Notes under the pieces: model-generated
Databases searched by the model: none
Told to the model about the DNA's origin: nothing
What the model saw: the letters and a program-made list of their open reading frames with translations, nothing else
Shown: positions 38,973-49,836 of the stretch, piece after piece
Numbering within the stretch: position 1 is the stretch's first letter
Layout of the letters: every line of letters begins with the position of its first letter
Program-made: the position numbers and the translations under genes
NCBI GenBank assembly: GCA_937974625.1
Contig: CALJVJ010000202.1
Coordinates: 1 to 64,000, forward strand
Length of the DNA stretch: 64,000 nt
Direction: 5' to 3'
DNA from: an uncultured Saprospiraceae bacterium
GTDB taxonomy: Bacteria; Bacteroidota; Bacteroidia; Chitinophagales; Saprospiraceae

Positions 38973-40862
38973 TTATCGCTTACGTTTTTTCTTAGCTGCA
39001 TCCTTTTGAGCTTGAACTTTTTGCTGTTCTTTCATCGCCTCCGCCAAACGTTCACTAAACCCACCTTTCTTTTTGGGTTTGGCTTTACTTGCTTGTAGTT
39101 CTTTTTCTATTTTTTCTTTATTAATCAAGACCTTTTTTGTAAATATCATTTGAGAGACATTCATCATGTTTGATGTAAACATATAAGTCGTCAAACCAGC
39201 AGCATAATTATTAAAGAAAAACAAGAACATAATCGGCATGAAATATTGCATGTACATCATCATCTGAGCTTGTTGACCACCACCCATGGAAGACATATCC
39301 ATTTGCTTAGAATTATAGACGGTATACAAAATCATTGAAACCGCATACAGCAAAGTAAATAAACTAACGTGCCATCCATAAAAAGGAATTTCAAAAGGTA
39401 ACCAAGCAAAAACATCAAAAGAAGACAAATCATGCGCCCATAAAAATGGCGCTTGTCTAAATTCTATAGAGGCGGGAAAAAACCTAAATAGGGCAAACCA
39501 AATTGGCATCTGTGCGGCAATCGGCAAACAGCCTCCTAATGGATTTACGCCATATTCTCTATACATTTTCATGGTCTCCATTTGCATTGCCTGTGCGTCA
39601 TCGCCTAGCTTTTCTTTCATCTTAGCCATTCTAGGCTTCAATGCTGCCATTTTTTGCTGCGAATACACCATTTTGTAGGTCAATGGAAATAATAAGAGCT
39701 TAACTAATAAAGTCATCACAATGATGGCAATTCCTTTATTACTAATAATACTATTTAAAAAAGAGAAAGAAGGCCTAATCAACCATCTATTAATCGTTCC
39801 AAAAATACTAGAACCATAAGGAATAATATCTTCCAAACCGTCGCCTTGAGCTCTTAGACGTTCATATTCGTTGGGACCGACATAAAAGTTCATAGCAAAA
39901 GCACCAGATTCCATAGGTACTGCTAAATTGGTGGTCAATTTTTTTAGATTTTCATCCTCATCATCTAACATCTCAGCAGTCAACGCAGCCTTTTTAAAGC
40001 TGCCTTCTTTTGCCTGTAAGGTGCTATTGAAAAACTGATTAGAATGCGAGACCCATTTGACTCTTTCGTCAGGGGTTTGTTCTTCGTTTCCAGTACATCC
40101 ACAGTCATCTAAATCCTCATCAGTCGTATAAACATAAGCGGCGGAAGTATAGCTTTTTTCATATTTAACGTTCTCCTCAATCTTATCTAAATAATTGACC
40201 CAGTTCAATTGAATGTTACTAGCGTCCACTTCATCGTCTAGACCAACTAATTTAATTGTATAGTCCATGGCATAAGTACCTTCCTTAATACTGTATTTCT
40301 GCTCGAAATATCGACCATTGCCAGCATTCGCTCGGAAAGTAAGGTCTTTGCCACTAACTGTAGGGGTAAAATAGAGACTACTCGTTCTAATTTGACCTGC
40401 CGCCAAATTATTCATTGGTAAAAAGTATTCAAATTTATTTTTATTATCCTCTAATAATTTGAGTATACTTTTTTGAACAACCTTAGCGGTATCCAACTTT
40501 GATTTTTGATATTTTTTTAAAACGACCTCTTTGATGCGCCCTCCTTTATTGGTGAAAACAACCGTCATTAAATCATTTTCGATGGTAGTCGTTTGTTCTT
40601 CTCCCATCGCAGCGGGTGCAAAAACACCATGTGTAGCAACAGCTTGCAAATTACGCATAGAATCAGGCAAGTCGGCTACTGTTGGGCTTTCCATGACAGG
40701 CGCAGCTGCGGTTTCTTCGACCATTGCCGTTTTGATAGAATCTCTAATTCTTTGTTGTTCGGCAATTTGTGCTTCTGAAGGCTCATTTATCTTGGCCCAA
40801 TAAAATAAAATCGCAAAAATCAGCGTAATACCGATAATTTGATTTAGGTTTGTCTTATCCAT
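38973..40862 (-). CDS. yidC: Membrane protein insertase YidC
   Basis: 629 aa; N-terminal MDKTNLNQIIGITLIFAILFYWAKINEPSEAQ, periplasmic domain, GGCLPIAAQMPIWFALFRFFP. Confidence 0.96.
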   Translation of the reverse strand: MDKTNLNQIIGITLIFAILFYWAKINEPSEAQIAEQQRIRDSIKTAMVEETAAAPVMESPTVADLPDSMRNLQAVATHGVFAPAAMGEEQTTTIENDLMTVVFTNKGGRIKEVVLKKYQKSKLDTAKVVQKSILKLLEDNKNKFEYFLPMNNLAAGQIRTSSLYFTPTVSGKDLTFRANAGNGRYFEQKYSIKEGTYAMDYTIKLVGLDDEVDASNIQLNWVNYLDKIEENVKYEKSYTSAAYVYTTDEDLDDCGCTGNEEQTPDERVKWVSHSNQFFNSTLQAKEGSFKKAALTAEMLDDEDENLKKLTTNLAVPMESGAFAMNFYVGPNEYERLRAQGDGLEDIIPYGSSIFGTINRWLIRPSFSFLNSIISNKGIAIIVMTLLVKLLLFPLTYKMVYSQQKMAALKPRMAKMKEKLGDDAQAMQMETMKMYREYGVNPLGGCLPIAAQMPIWFALFRFFPASIEFRQAPFLWAHDLSSFDVFAWLPFEIPFYGWHVSLFTLLYAVSMILYTVYNSKQMDMSSMGGGQQAQMMMYMQYFMPIMFLFFFNNYAAGLTTYMFTSNMMNVSQMIFTKKVLINKEKIEKELQASKAKPKKKGGFSERLAEAMKEQQKVQAQKDAAKKKRKR

Positions 40863-41140
40863 TGAAATAAATACTTTGTTTTTTCACTACTAAAGAATGT
40901 GAGGAGAAAAGAGAGGTGGTTCTATTGCAGGTTTTGTAGAATATCATTTTAGTATTCCGATTTTCTCATAATTAATAGAATCCCATTCACTTTTAGCCTC
41001 CCAAGCTAAATTTTGGGCAAAGGTAATACTTTGTTGCTTTTATTAAAGAATACTTTGGACTTTTGTGGAAAATAGATAGACGAAGAGAACTTTAAAGCTT
41101 ACCAATTGATAAATTATTGACTAGAAACCATTTTAAAAAT

Positions 41141-41662
41141 ATGAAGAATAGATTAAAATTCTTGTTTTACACCCTTGTTTTTGGCTGTTTGGTGGTCGCA
41201 TGTGGAAGTGAAAAAAAATCAAATGCACCTTTTGGTAATTGTCAATATGGTCCACCTAAACCTGTATTTAAGGCAGAAATCCCTAAAATTACCCAACATG
41301 GATTCCAGCTCAATAAAAACGCAGCGGTCGAAAATGTCAAATTTGACAATGGGGTATCTTTAGAATTATTTCAATCTGGCTGCGAAAAACCCAAACAAGA
41401 ATTTCAATTCACTATTCCTGCTCCTACCAATAATTTTAAAGACCTGGATTGGATTAATATGAGTATTGATATGTTTGCTTATATGGGAAATCTTTCCCCA
41501 GAGTTACAACCTTTTCTAATGTGGCAAGGCGCTTTAAAAGATAGAATCGCCCAACTAAAATTAGGATTACCTCATGAATTAGAACAAGGATTTTTTGTGA
41601 AATTGGATAAAGTGGCAAGTGCAGATTCTGGTTTATTATTGGTGACTTTGTATCAGGAGTAA
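41141..41662 (+). CDS. Hypothetical lipoprotein
   Basis: MKNRLKFLFYTLVFGCLVVACGSEKK signal with lipobox VVAC; ORF opens upstream at 41117. Confidence 0.75.
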   Translation: MKNRLKFLFYTLVFGCLVVACGSEKKSNAPFGNCQYGPPKPVFKAEIPKITQHGFQLNKNAAVENVKFDNGVSLELFQSGCEKPKQEFQFTIPAPTNNFKDLDWINMSIDMFAYMGNLSPELQPFLMWQGALKDRIAQLKLGLPHELEQGFFVKLDKVASADSGLLLVTLYQE

Positions 41663-41669
41663 AGATACT

Positions 41670-42509
41670 TTACAACAATTTAACTGCACGAACCATTCGT
41701 TCTTTGCCTTCCATATCTTTTACTAATTCTACTTTTGAAAAACCCATTTTTTCTAAAAGAGTTGCTACCTCTTCAGCATTAAACTCATTGCACTCAAAAT
41801 ATAATTGACCACCTTGGTTTAGGTGTTTTAAGGCAAATAATCCTATTTTTTTATAAAAGACCAAAGGATGGTCGTTTTCAACAAATAATGCCAATTCGGG
41901 TTCGTAATCCAAGACCTGTTTAGGCATCAAAGGCTTTTCTCTGTAAGGAATATAGGGCGGATTGCTCACGATAATATCATAAGAAGGAAGGTTGGACCAT
42001 AGTCTTTCTTCTAAAATATCAGTTAAAATAAAAGAAACGGCTACCTTATTTAAATCAGCATTAGCCTTTGCAATATCTAAAGCCGTTGAACTAACATCTA
42101 TTGCAGAAATATCAGCTCGAGGCAATTTTCTTTTTAAGGTGATAGGAATACAACCACTACCTGTTCCAATATCTAGAATAGTAGGATTATCCTTAACCTG
42201 ATTTTCCAATATCCAATAAACTAATTCTTCGGTTTCAGGCCGAGGAACTAAAACGGCAGGGGAGACCTTAAATTTTAAACCATAAAAATCTGCTTGCCCC
42301 AAAATATATTGAACAGGCTCGTTATTGAGGAGCCTTGCTTCGATTTCTTGTAAAGTGGTTGTCCCATTAAAATTTTTATTCGATTCATAATCGAACAACT
42401 TGAAAGCGTCTTCAAAGACAATTCTAGCAATACTGATAGCTTCTCGATGCTCGAACTTATTGGATAGATTCCGTAAAAACTGTTGATAAGTGTGTTTTAT
42501 GGTTGCCAA
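41670..42509 (-). CDS. prmC: Peptide chain release factor N(5)-glutamine methyltransferase
   Basis: YILGQADFYGLKFKVSPAVLVPRPETEELV, ILDIGTGSGCIPITLKR, IIVSNPPYIP. Confidence 0.95.
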   Translation of the reverse strand: MATIKHTYQQFLRNLSNKFEHREAISIARIVFEDAFKLFDYESNKNFNGTTTLQEIEARLLNNEPVQYILGQADFYGLKFKVSPAVLVPRPETEELVYWILENQVKDNPTILDIGTGSGCIPITLKRKLPRADISAIDVSSTALDIAKANADLNKVAVSFILTDILEERLWSNLPSYDIIVSNPPYIPYREKPLMPKQVLDYEPELALFVENDHPLVFYKKIGLFALKHLNQGGQLYFECNEFNAEEVATLLEKMGFSKVELVKDMEGKERMVRAVKLL

Positions 42510-42582
42510 ATAAAAAGAATATGTAGTTTATTTATAATTTGTGAACTGCAAAACTATAAAAAATTGATACTAAATTAGAAGA

Positions 42583-43413
42583 ATGAAAAATTTTGCTTAC
42601 TTAATTTTTATGGTATTACTTTTTACCGAATGTCTATCCCTTAATGGTCAATTGGAAGATGACGCTGATTTGGAAACACTAGGTAAATGGAGCGTTCAAG
42701 GAAATCAACTAAAAGTAATAGCTAAACAACCGGTAGAAAATAATACCCTTTACGTTCAAAATATGGCGGACTACTGGAAGCAGATTTATGAAGTTTTACC
42801 AAAAAAAGGAATGGATAAATATGTAACCGAGTTAGAATTAATCACAGACGGACCGTCTGAAACATTAGCAGGCGTAAAACCAACAGATGAATCAAATCAG
42901 ACGTGGAACTTTGGCATAGACCCAGCAGATTTACCAAAAGGTAAAATAACGGAAAATCAAGACTTTATGCATACCCTTATTCATGAATTCGGACATGTGT
43001 TAACCTTAAATAATACGCAAATTGAACCATCAGAAGCAGAATACCAAGTAGGTGAAGACCGATATTTGACCATGGAAGGATTGGCTTTTAAAAAAAGTTA
43101 TATCAACCAGTTTGTACAAGAATTCTGGTATAAAGAGGACCGTATTGAATCTTGGGATGAAATTCAAAGCATTCGAAGTGAAAGAAAAAAAATAGACCGA
43201 ATTACCTTATTTTACCTCAATCATAAAGATGCTTTTTTTACCGCCTATGCAGCGGAAAGTCCAGAAGAAGATATTGCAGAAAGTTGGACCTATTTTATCT
43301 TAAAAGAACGCCCGCAAAATGACCACACAGAACTCAATAAAAAGCTATTGTTTTTTTATCAATATGAAGAATTAGTAGCTATGCGTTCAGAGATATTAGC
43401 GACAATTTTTTGA
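42583..43413 (+). CDS. Putative secreted HExxH zinc metallopeptidase
   Basis: N-terminal signal; HTLIHEFGHVLTLN motif; downstream ESPEEDIAESWTYF possible third-ligand segment. Confidence 0.65.
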   Translation: MKNFAYLIFMVLLFTECLSLNGQLEDDADLETLGKWSVQGNQLKVIAKQPVENNTLYVQNMADYWKQIYEVLPKKGMDKYVTELELITDGPSETLAGVKPTDESNQTWNFGIDPADLPKGKITENQDFMHTLIHEFGHVLTLNNTQIEPSEAEYQVGEDRYLTMEGLAFKKSYINQFVQEFWYKEDRIESWDEIQSIRSERKKIDRITLFYLNHKDAFFTAYAAESPEEDIAESWTYFILKERPQNDHTELNKKLLFFYQYEELVAMRSEILATIF

Positions 43414-43632
43414 TGTGAAAAAAATTAACACCCCAATATATTAGAAATAGCTTCAAAAAAACTATCTTTATAACTTATTGATGAAGAAAATATTAGTTGG
43501 TTTTTTAACATCTCACTTTAGCCTTCAATTTCTAACCAGCAAAGCTGTTTATAAATGGAAAACTAAAATAACATGACCAACTAATTTTTTCATGATTACC
43601 TTACAAATTTTTATCATTTAATCACACACGAC

Positions 43633-44094
43633 ATGGCAGTTTATAACCTAACCATTAACGGTAAAAAACATCAGGTGGATGTTGACCCAGACACACCTAT
43701 TCTTTGGGTCCTAAGAGACAATATTAATTTAGTGGGCACCAAATACGGATGTGGTATCGGCCAATGCGGTGCTTGTACGGTTCATTTAGACGGTAACGCC
43801 GTTCGTTCTTGTTCCTTACCAGTTTCCAAAGTGGCAGAGCAGAAAATCACGACGATTGAAGGATTGTCAGAAACGGGCACTCACCCGCTACAAGAAGCAT
43901 GGTTGGCGCATGATGTGCCGCAATGTGGGTATTGCCAAGCTGGGCAAATCATGAATGCTGCATCTTTATTGACCAATAATCCTAATCCAAGTGATGCTGA
44001 TATTGCTGCAGGCATGAATGGCAACATTTGTCGTTGTGGAACCTATACAAGAATTCAAGCGGCCATTAAAACGGCTGCGACTAAGATGGGGTAG
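43633..44094 (+). CDS. (2Fe-2S)-binding subunit, isoquinoline 1-oxidoreductase alpha type
   Basis: [20 protein letters not shown] and [12 protein letters not shown]...[12 protein letters not shown]. Confidence 0.95.
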   Translation: MAVYNLTINGKKHQVDVDPDTPILWVLRDNINLVGTKYGCGIGQCGACTVHLDGNAVRSCSLPVSKVAEQKITTIEGLSETGTHPLQEAWLAHDVPQCGYCQAGQIMNAASLLTNNPNPSDADIAAGMNGNICRCGTYTRIQAAIKTAATKMG

Positions 44095-44303
44095 AGGAGT
44101 GATTAGTGATTGGTTGACTAGTGTTTAGTTATGCCAAATACTTATCCAAAAGTTTCTACTATTTCCCAATATAAGTAATAAAGAACGGAACCCAAGAACA
44201 CGTATTATCGGTGTTCCTTCAATAATCCGTGTTAAAGGACAAAACTTGTTTGGGCAATCATTCTAGTATTACTAAATTTATTTAGCATAAAATAATCTTA
44301 ATT

Positions 44304-46517
44304 ATGAATCTTATAAAAACATCCCATAATAGAAGGTCTTTTCTTAAAACTTCGACTGTAGCAGGTGGTGGTTTTGTATTAGGTTTTAGTTGGCTGACAG
44401 CTTGTCAAACGGCTGACCCAGTAAAAGAAGCAGTGGTAAAAGCCATGCCAAAAGAATGGTTTAATATCAATTCATTTTTAAAAATAGGAGATAATGGAAT
44501 TGTGACCATTATGTCGCCAAACCCAGAAATTGGACAAAATGTGAAAACCGCGATGCCGATGATTGTAGCGGAAGAATTGGATGTCGCTTGGGAAGATGTT
44601 GTGGTAGAACAAGCACCTTTAAACACCAAAGATTTCTCTCGTCAACTGGCTGGAGGTAGCCAATCTATCCGTCACGGGTGGGATGGGCTTCGAATGGCAG
44701 GGGCAACGGCAAGAAGAATGTTATTGGAAGCAGCAGCAAAGCAATGGGAAGTACCAGTTGGAGAATTAACAACATCAGAAGGAATCATTTACCACAAAGG
44801 AAGTGGTAAAGAAATGGGCTATGGAGACATCGCTTCGGCTGCTAATGGAATGGTAGTGCCAGAAGAAATCGGGTTAAAAGACCCAAAGGATTTTAAGATT
44901 ATTGGTACTGATAGGTTGAATGTTGATGGTAAAAAAATCGTAACAGGACAACCATTGTTTGGTTTAGATATACAGGAAGAGGGGATGAAGATTGCGATGA
45001 TTGTACATCCACCAGCATTCGGGATGAAATTGAAATCTTTTGATGGCGATGCGATTAAATCTATGCCTGGGATTACAGATGTATTTTCCATTAATACCCA
45101 ACCAAAAGGGGTAGAACTGCAATGGTCCGACAAAAATAACGTATTTCCTGAAATGGTAGCTATTGTAGGGGAATCAACTTGGCAAGTAATGAAGGCCAAA
45201 AAAGCCTTAAAAGTAGAGTGGGGTCCGGGGTCAAAATCTGAGAGTAGTGCAGACCATGAGGCTACGTTGACTAAATTTATGTCTCAAAAAGCCAAAGAAG
45301 TGGCTCGTAGAGACGGAAATCCAGAAGCAGTTTTTGCTAGTTCTGATAATAAAATAGTTGAACGAACATACACTGCTCCATTCTTGGCACATAATACAAT
45401 GGAGCCAATGAATTTTTATGCGAATGTCACTGCTGATAAAGCTATTTTAAATGGCCCGATTCAGACACCTGAATTTGCAGAAAAATCAATAGCTTCTTTA
45501 TTGGGCATGGACCCAGAACAAATCACGATTGACATGACTCGGATGGGTGGTGGATTTGGTCGTAGATTATATGGGCACTTTGTAACCGAAGCAGCTTTAA
45601 TTTCTAAACAAGCGAAGTCACCTATTAAATTAGTTTATACTCGGGAAGATGACATGACACATGGTATTTATCGACCAGCTTATAAAGTAACCTATAAAGC
45701 TGCTTTGGATGCTGATAATAACTTAGTAGCTTTTCACGTAAGAGGGGCGGGTACACACGGAAGTCCAGTATTTGCCAACCGTTTTCCAGCTGGAGCAGTA
45801 GACAATTACTTAGCAGAAAATCATACGAAGGAATCTAATATTTCTACTGGAGCTTGGAGAGCGCCAAGGTCTAACTTTATCGCTTGTGCAGAACAATGTT
45901 TCTTGGATGAAGTTGCTAAAGAAGCAGGTAAAGACCCAATTGACTTCCGATTAGCATTATTTGATAAAGCGATTGCCAATCCTGTTGGAGAGAAGAATGA
46001 TTACGATGCAGAACGATATGCAGGTGTTCTAAAATTAGTGAAGGAAAAAGCCAATTGGTCTAATCCTGCTAATGGGGTACATCGAGGTGTTTCCGCTTAT
46101 TTCTGTCATAATTCATATGTAGCGCAAGTTGTAGATGTAGTGATGGAGGATAATTTACCAAAGGTGCAAAAAGTACATTGTGCGGTGGATTGTGGGATTG
46201 TCATTAATCCATTAAGTGCCAAGAATCAGATTGAAGGTGGGATTATTGATGGTATTGGACATGCGATGTTCAGTGGAATGACTTTTGATAACGGGAAACC
46301 AGACCAAACAAACTTTGATACTTATCGATTAATTCGGCATACAGAAGCACCTGCTTCTATTGAGACACATTTTGTCGATAACGGCATCAAACCAACTGGA
46401 TTAGGCGAACCTTCCTTACCTCCAATTGCAGCAGCTGTAGCGAATGCCATTGCTTCTGCTACTGGTGAACGATTATATAGCCAGCCTTTTATTGCAAATA
46501 AAAAGGTTTTAGGATAA
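44304..46517 (+). CDS. Molybdopterin-binding subunit, xanthine dehydrogenase/isoquinoline 1-oxidoreductase beta family
   Basis: 737 aa; NRRSFLKTSTVAGGGFVLGFSWL Tat-like signal; RMGGGFGRRLYGHFVTEA; CAVDCGIVINPLSAKNQIEGGIIDGIGHAMF; GLGEPSLPPIAAAVANAI. Confidence 0.95.
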   Translation: MNLIKTSHNRRSFLKTSTVAGGGFVLGFSWLTACQTADPVKEAVVKAMPKEWFNINSFLKIGDNGIVTIMSPNPEIGQNVKTAMPMIVAEELDVAWEDVVVEQAPLNTKDFSRQLAGGSQSIRHGWDGLRMAGATARRMLLEAAAKQWEVPVGELTTSEGIIYHKGSGKEMGYGDIASAANGMVVPEEIGLKDPKDFKIIGTDRLNVDGKKIVTGQPLFGLDIQEEGMKIAMIVHPPAFGMKLKSFDGDAIKSMPGITDVFSINTQPKGVELQWSDKNNVFPEMVAIVGESTWQVMKAKKALKVEWGPGSKSESSADHEATLTKFMSQKAKEVARRDGNPEAVFASSDNKIVERTYTAPFLAHNTMEPMNFYANVTADKAILNGPIQTPEFAEKSIASLLGMDPEQITIDMTRMGGGFGRRLYGHFVTEAALISKQAKSPIKLVYTREDDMTHGIYRPAYKVTYKAALDADNNLVAFHVRGAGTHGSPVFANRFPAGAVDNYLAENHTKESNISTGAWRAPRSNFIACAEQCFLDEVAKEAGKDPIDFRLALFDKAIANPVGEKNDYDAERYAGVLKLVKEKANWSNPANGVHRGVSAYFCHNSYVAQVVDVVMEDNLPKVQKVHCAVDCGIVINPLSAKNQIEGGIIDGIGHAMFSGMTFDNGKPDQTNFDTYRLIRHTEAPASIETHFVDNGIKPTGLGEPSLPPIAAAVANAIASATGERLYSQPFIANKKVLG

Positions 46518-46537
46518 GTTAAAATTTATCTTCAATT

Positions 46538-46577
46538 AAGCGCTTCTGGTACTTTGTGTACTAGAAGCGCTTTTTTT
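46538..46577 (+). terminator. Terminator after the molybdopterin subunit
   Basis: AAGCGCTTCTGGTAC-TTTGT-GTACTAGAAGCGCTT followed by TTTTTTT. Confidence 0.9.
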
Positions 46578-46696
46578 ATGAACCGAATTGCAACCTCTTT
46601 TCAAATTGTGCACTAGTAAATATAGAATCAATTATTATTTAATAATAAAGGATGTTTGTAAATTTAATTTCATGAAAAATTAAAAACCTACCATGT

Positions 46697-47608
46697 ATGA
46701 AAACACTATCCGTAAGCTTATCCTTCTTTTTTTTGACCTGTTTCGTTTCAATAAGTTTTTCCCAAAATTCATTTTTAAAGACAAAAAATATTTATTTAGA
46801 AGTAAGCCCTTTTTTAGGAGAGCTTCAAATCAAAAATAATCCATTTAATGAAAGTCTTTCTCTAGGATATGGAGGTGCTATATCCTTTGGAATAAGTAAT
46901 AAAAGTTATTGGGGTATAAATGTAGGAGTGGATTTCTTTGCACAAGAATTTTTCCACCATACAAGTTTTACAGTAAATTATTCAAATCCTAATAATACAG
47001 CGATTTCCTTTAGTGATTTCCGTTATGAAAATTTAGAAAATCCCATTTCAAATTACGATGTAGAATTTAGTCTAAAATTTGACGGTACGAATTGCGAGAA
47101 CCCCGACCTACCTCCGGTAGATGGTGAAATGATAAAATTGAGATTTCAACGAGCCAATATTCTTCAACAAATTGGGATTCCTATTAAAATGGAAAAGGCA
47201 ATTGGGAAGAAGAAACTTAAGTTGTATTTAGGGATAGGTGCCAAGCCAATTTTCTTTGTTAGGGAATCTAAAATTTCAAGAAAATATAGAAATAGTGGGT
47301 CTATTATAGTCCGAGACCATAGGCGCAGATGTTATTCAGGGAATAGCGTATTGGAACAAATTACAGTAACCGAACAAAACATAATCTTGAAAAATCAGAA
47401 TATTTTAAATACTAGACTTGATTTAACCTCAGAATTTGGTCTCCTGCATGAAGGAATAAAAAATACCTTCAAAATGACTTTAGTTTATAATCAATCTATC
47501 ACTGGATATACTCAAGTGGATGTAATAAAATATGATGCCCGAACTGTTGGTTTAAAGTTAGGATTAAGAAAAAATATTTTTAAGAAAAAGGTAAATTCTA
47601 GATTTTAA
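46697..47608 (+). CDS. Hypothetical outer-membrane beta-barrel-like protein
   Basis: 303 aa with signal peptide; alternating amphipathic segments, YLGIGAKPIFFVRE and C-terminal LKLGLRKNIF. Confidence 0.6.
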   Translation: MKTLSVSLSFFFLTCFVSISFSQNSFLKTKNIYLEVSPFLGELQIKNNPFNESLSLGYGGAISFGISNKSYWGINVGVDFFAQEFFHHTSFTVNYSNPNNTAISFSDFRYENLENPISNYDVEFSLKFDGTNCENPDLPPVDGEMIKLRFQRANILQQIGIPIKMEKAIGKKKLKLYLGIGAKPIFFVRESKISRKYRNSGSIIVRDHRRRCYSGNSVLEQITVTEQNIILKNQNILNTRLDLTSEFGLLHEGIKNTFKMTLVYNQSITGYTQVDVIKYDARTVGLKLGLRKNIFKKKVNSRF

Positions 47609-47611
47609 TCA

Positions 47612-49693
47612 CTATCGCTCTACCACCACCAATTCTGACCTTCGATTCTCTTGGCGCCCCTTATCCGTCTCATTCGTCGCAATAGGGTCTGTCTCTCCAA
47701 ATCCCTGTGCTCGAACGATTCTTTCTGACCCAATACCTTTGCTTAATAAATAAGAACGCACTGCTTTGGCTCTATTTTCAGACAAGGTCAAATTCATCGC
47801 ATCATCGCCTCGACTATCGGTGTGTCCATTGACAGCAATCTTTGCTTTAGGATAGGCAGTTAAAACTTTTACGACGTTATCCAATTGAGCAAAAGAAGTA
47901 TTGGTTAATTCAGCGGAACTGAACGGAAATTGAACAGACTCCAATATGAAAACCTTCGGAATAGTTACTTCTGGAAGGCTTAAAAAATCCGCTATTCTTG
48001 CTTCGGCAGTATTGGAGGTCAAGGCTAATTCTAAAGCAGTTGGACCTAATTTTGCGGGCTCAATAGGCACTTTCCTGATAGGTTTAGGGTCTATTGTTAT
48101 TGGTTCTGGGGGGGGCGCTAGTGTTTTTGCAGCTTCTCCACCACACATTTTAAATAATAGGGCAGCTAAAGCTAATAACGCTAAGACCAACCAAATCCAT
48201 TTCCAAGGAAATCCCCTACTAGGTTTTTCTTCGATTATTTCTTTTCTAAAGGGTGCTTTAGATTCATAAACTGGTTCTAGAATGGGAGGGGATGATACAG
48301 CGGCACTAACACTCTCAATAGCAGGTTCCGTTTCTATTTTGACACCTGGTTGGGGTAGAATAGTATCAATTACATCTGGTTGTTCTTGTATGTCTGGAAC
48401 AATTACTTCTGCTATGTCAGGTATTGGTTCAATAATTATTTCTTCTTGCTCGATTGGTTCAGGTGTTTCGGTTTCTACAGTTCCCGCTACTGTAGCAGCA
48501 TTGACATCCACCTCTGTAACGACTTCGGGTAAGTGAATGGTAAGTTGCTTCTCCTTGGTTACTGGCACCACGTTTACTTCTTGTTCATATCCGGCAACAT
48601 TTGTACGTAAATGTTTTAATGCAGCCAGCATTTCTTTTTCGGCAGTAAAATATCGGCTACGGGCAAAGGATTTACCTTTTTTGTCAATGAAAGAAAAGTA
48701 GAATTGATTTTTACTTTTCTTCCAAGTTTTATACGCTTTTTTCTTGCTACCTTTTTTTATAATTTCAGCTATTGCGGCATCTCGTAATTTTCTTTTTTCA
48801 AAAGGCTTGCTGTATAATAATGCTTGTCCGCCTTCATCATGATAATGGAAATAATGGAGTTTGTTTTTATCACTTTTAAACCCTTCAAAGCCAACTAAAC
48901 CTAAAGGAGCCATTTGTTTTAGATGGTATTTTTCTTTGGCTTGCCGCTTTTTCTTGTTTTTCTTTTTAGGCAATTTGAAAGCTTTTTTAGCATTGCTAGC
49001 CTCTTGTCTCAAAAATGAAATAGCAGATTCCATTTGACTTTGACCTTCAAACATTCGACTTCTCCCAATTTCATAGCCATTGTTGGTTTTGAAAATAAAA
49101 TAGTGTTCTCCATCCTGTTGAACCAATTGAAATCGATTTTCTTCCTTACAATTTTTAATAGTGTCTAAGATGGCTTTTATCCGTCTATTTTTACCATCGT
49201 ACATCCGACTATACAACAAAACTTTACCGTTAGCATCATTAAAATGAAAAAAATGGCCTTTTTTCCCTTCCTCAATCAGTTCAAAACCAGCAAGTTTACT
49301 TGTAGATGTTTTATCAAAATTATAGCGTTCTTCTCTCAAACCTAGTTGTTTTTTGGAGACAACTTGTTTTCCTTGCTTTTGATAATTTACAATAAATTCA
49401 TTTCCAGAATTGGCATAATCTTTTAACCTAGCTAATACATCACTAGCTGCTTCGATATCGTCAAAAGAAGGGCTTTGGGTATAGTCTAAAACTTCAAAAT
49501 AATATTGCTTATTATTTCCTGATTGAATAGCAATTTGTTCATTATCCCTTAAATCAACTAGCACTTCTTGTAATTGGGAAATACAAGCTGTTCTATCTTG
49601 GTAATCACTGCTACTTAAATAAGTTTTTGCGGCATTAGAAATTTGAAAAATATAGTCATCTTTTAGACCAGCCCGAATTAAGTCTATTCTCAT
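47612..49693 (-). CDS. DUF1508 (YegP-like) repeat protein with central TM and C-terminal OmpA domain
   Basis: Repeated GFELIEEGKKGHFFHFNDANGKVLLYSRMYDGK-type units; WKWIWLVLALLALAALLF TM; AKIAVNGHTDSRGDDAMNLTLSENRAKAVRSYLLSKGI. Confidence 0.9.
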   Translation of the reverse strand: MRIDLIRAGLKDDYIFQISNAAKTYLSSSDYQDRTACISQLQEVLVDLRDNEQIAIQSGNNKQYYFEVLDYTQSPSFDDIEAASDVLARLKDYANSGNEFIVNYQKQGKQVVSKKQLGLREERYNFDKTSTSKLAGFELIEEGKKGHFFHFNDANGKVLLYSRMYDGKNRRIKAILDTIKNCKEENRFQLVQQDGEHYFIFKTNNGYEIGRSRMFEGQSQMESAISFLRQEASNAKKAFKLPKKKNKKKRQAKEKYHLKQMAPLGLVGFEGFKSDKNKLHYFHYHDEGGQALLYSKPFEKRKLRDAAIAEIIKKGSKKKAYKTWKKSKNQFYFSFIDKKGKSFARSRYFTAEKEMLAALKHLRTNVAGYEQEVNVVPVTKEKQLTIHLPEVVTEVDVNAATVAGTVETETPEPIEQEEIIIEPIPDIAEVIVPDIQEQPDVIDTILPQPGVKIETEPAIESVSAAVSSPPILEPVYESKAPFRKEIIEEKPSRGFPWKWIWLVLALLALAALLFKMCGGEAAKTLAPPPEPITIDPKPIRKVPIEPAKLGPTALELALTSNTAEARIADFLSLPEVTIPKVFILESVQFPFSSAELTNTSFAQLDNVVKVLTAYPKAKIAVNGHTDSRGDDAMNLTLSENRAKAVRSYLLSKGIGSERIVRAQGFGETDPIATNETDKGRQENRRSELVVVER

Positions 49694-49836
49694 AATAGCT
49701 AGGTTTTGTCATTTTATCAATAGGATATAGAAAAATCTGAGGTAAGATAGGAAAATTGATGCTGTACAGGTAATCTACTGTTATATTAATTTTTTTTATA
49801 ATTGATTAGGGCTGTTATTTTTAATCTTTTAAGGCA

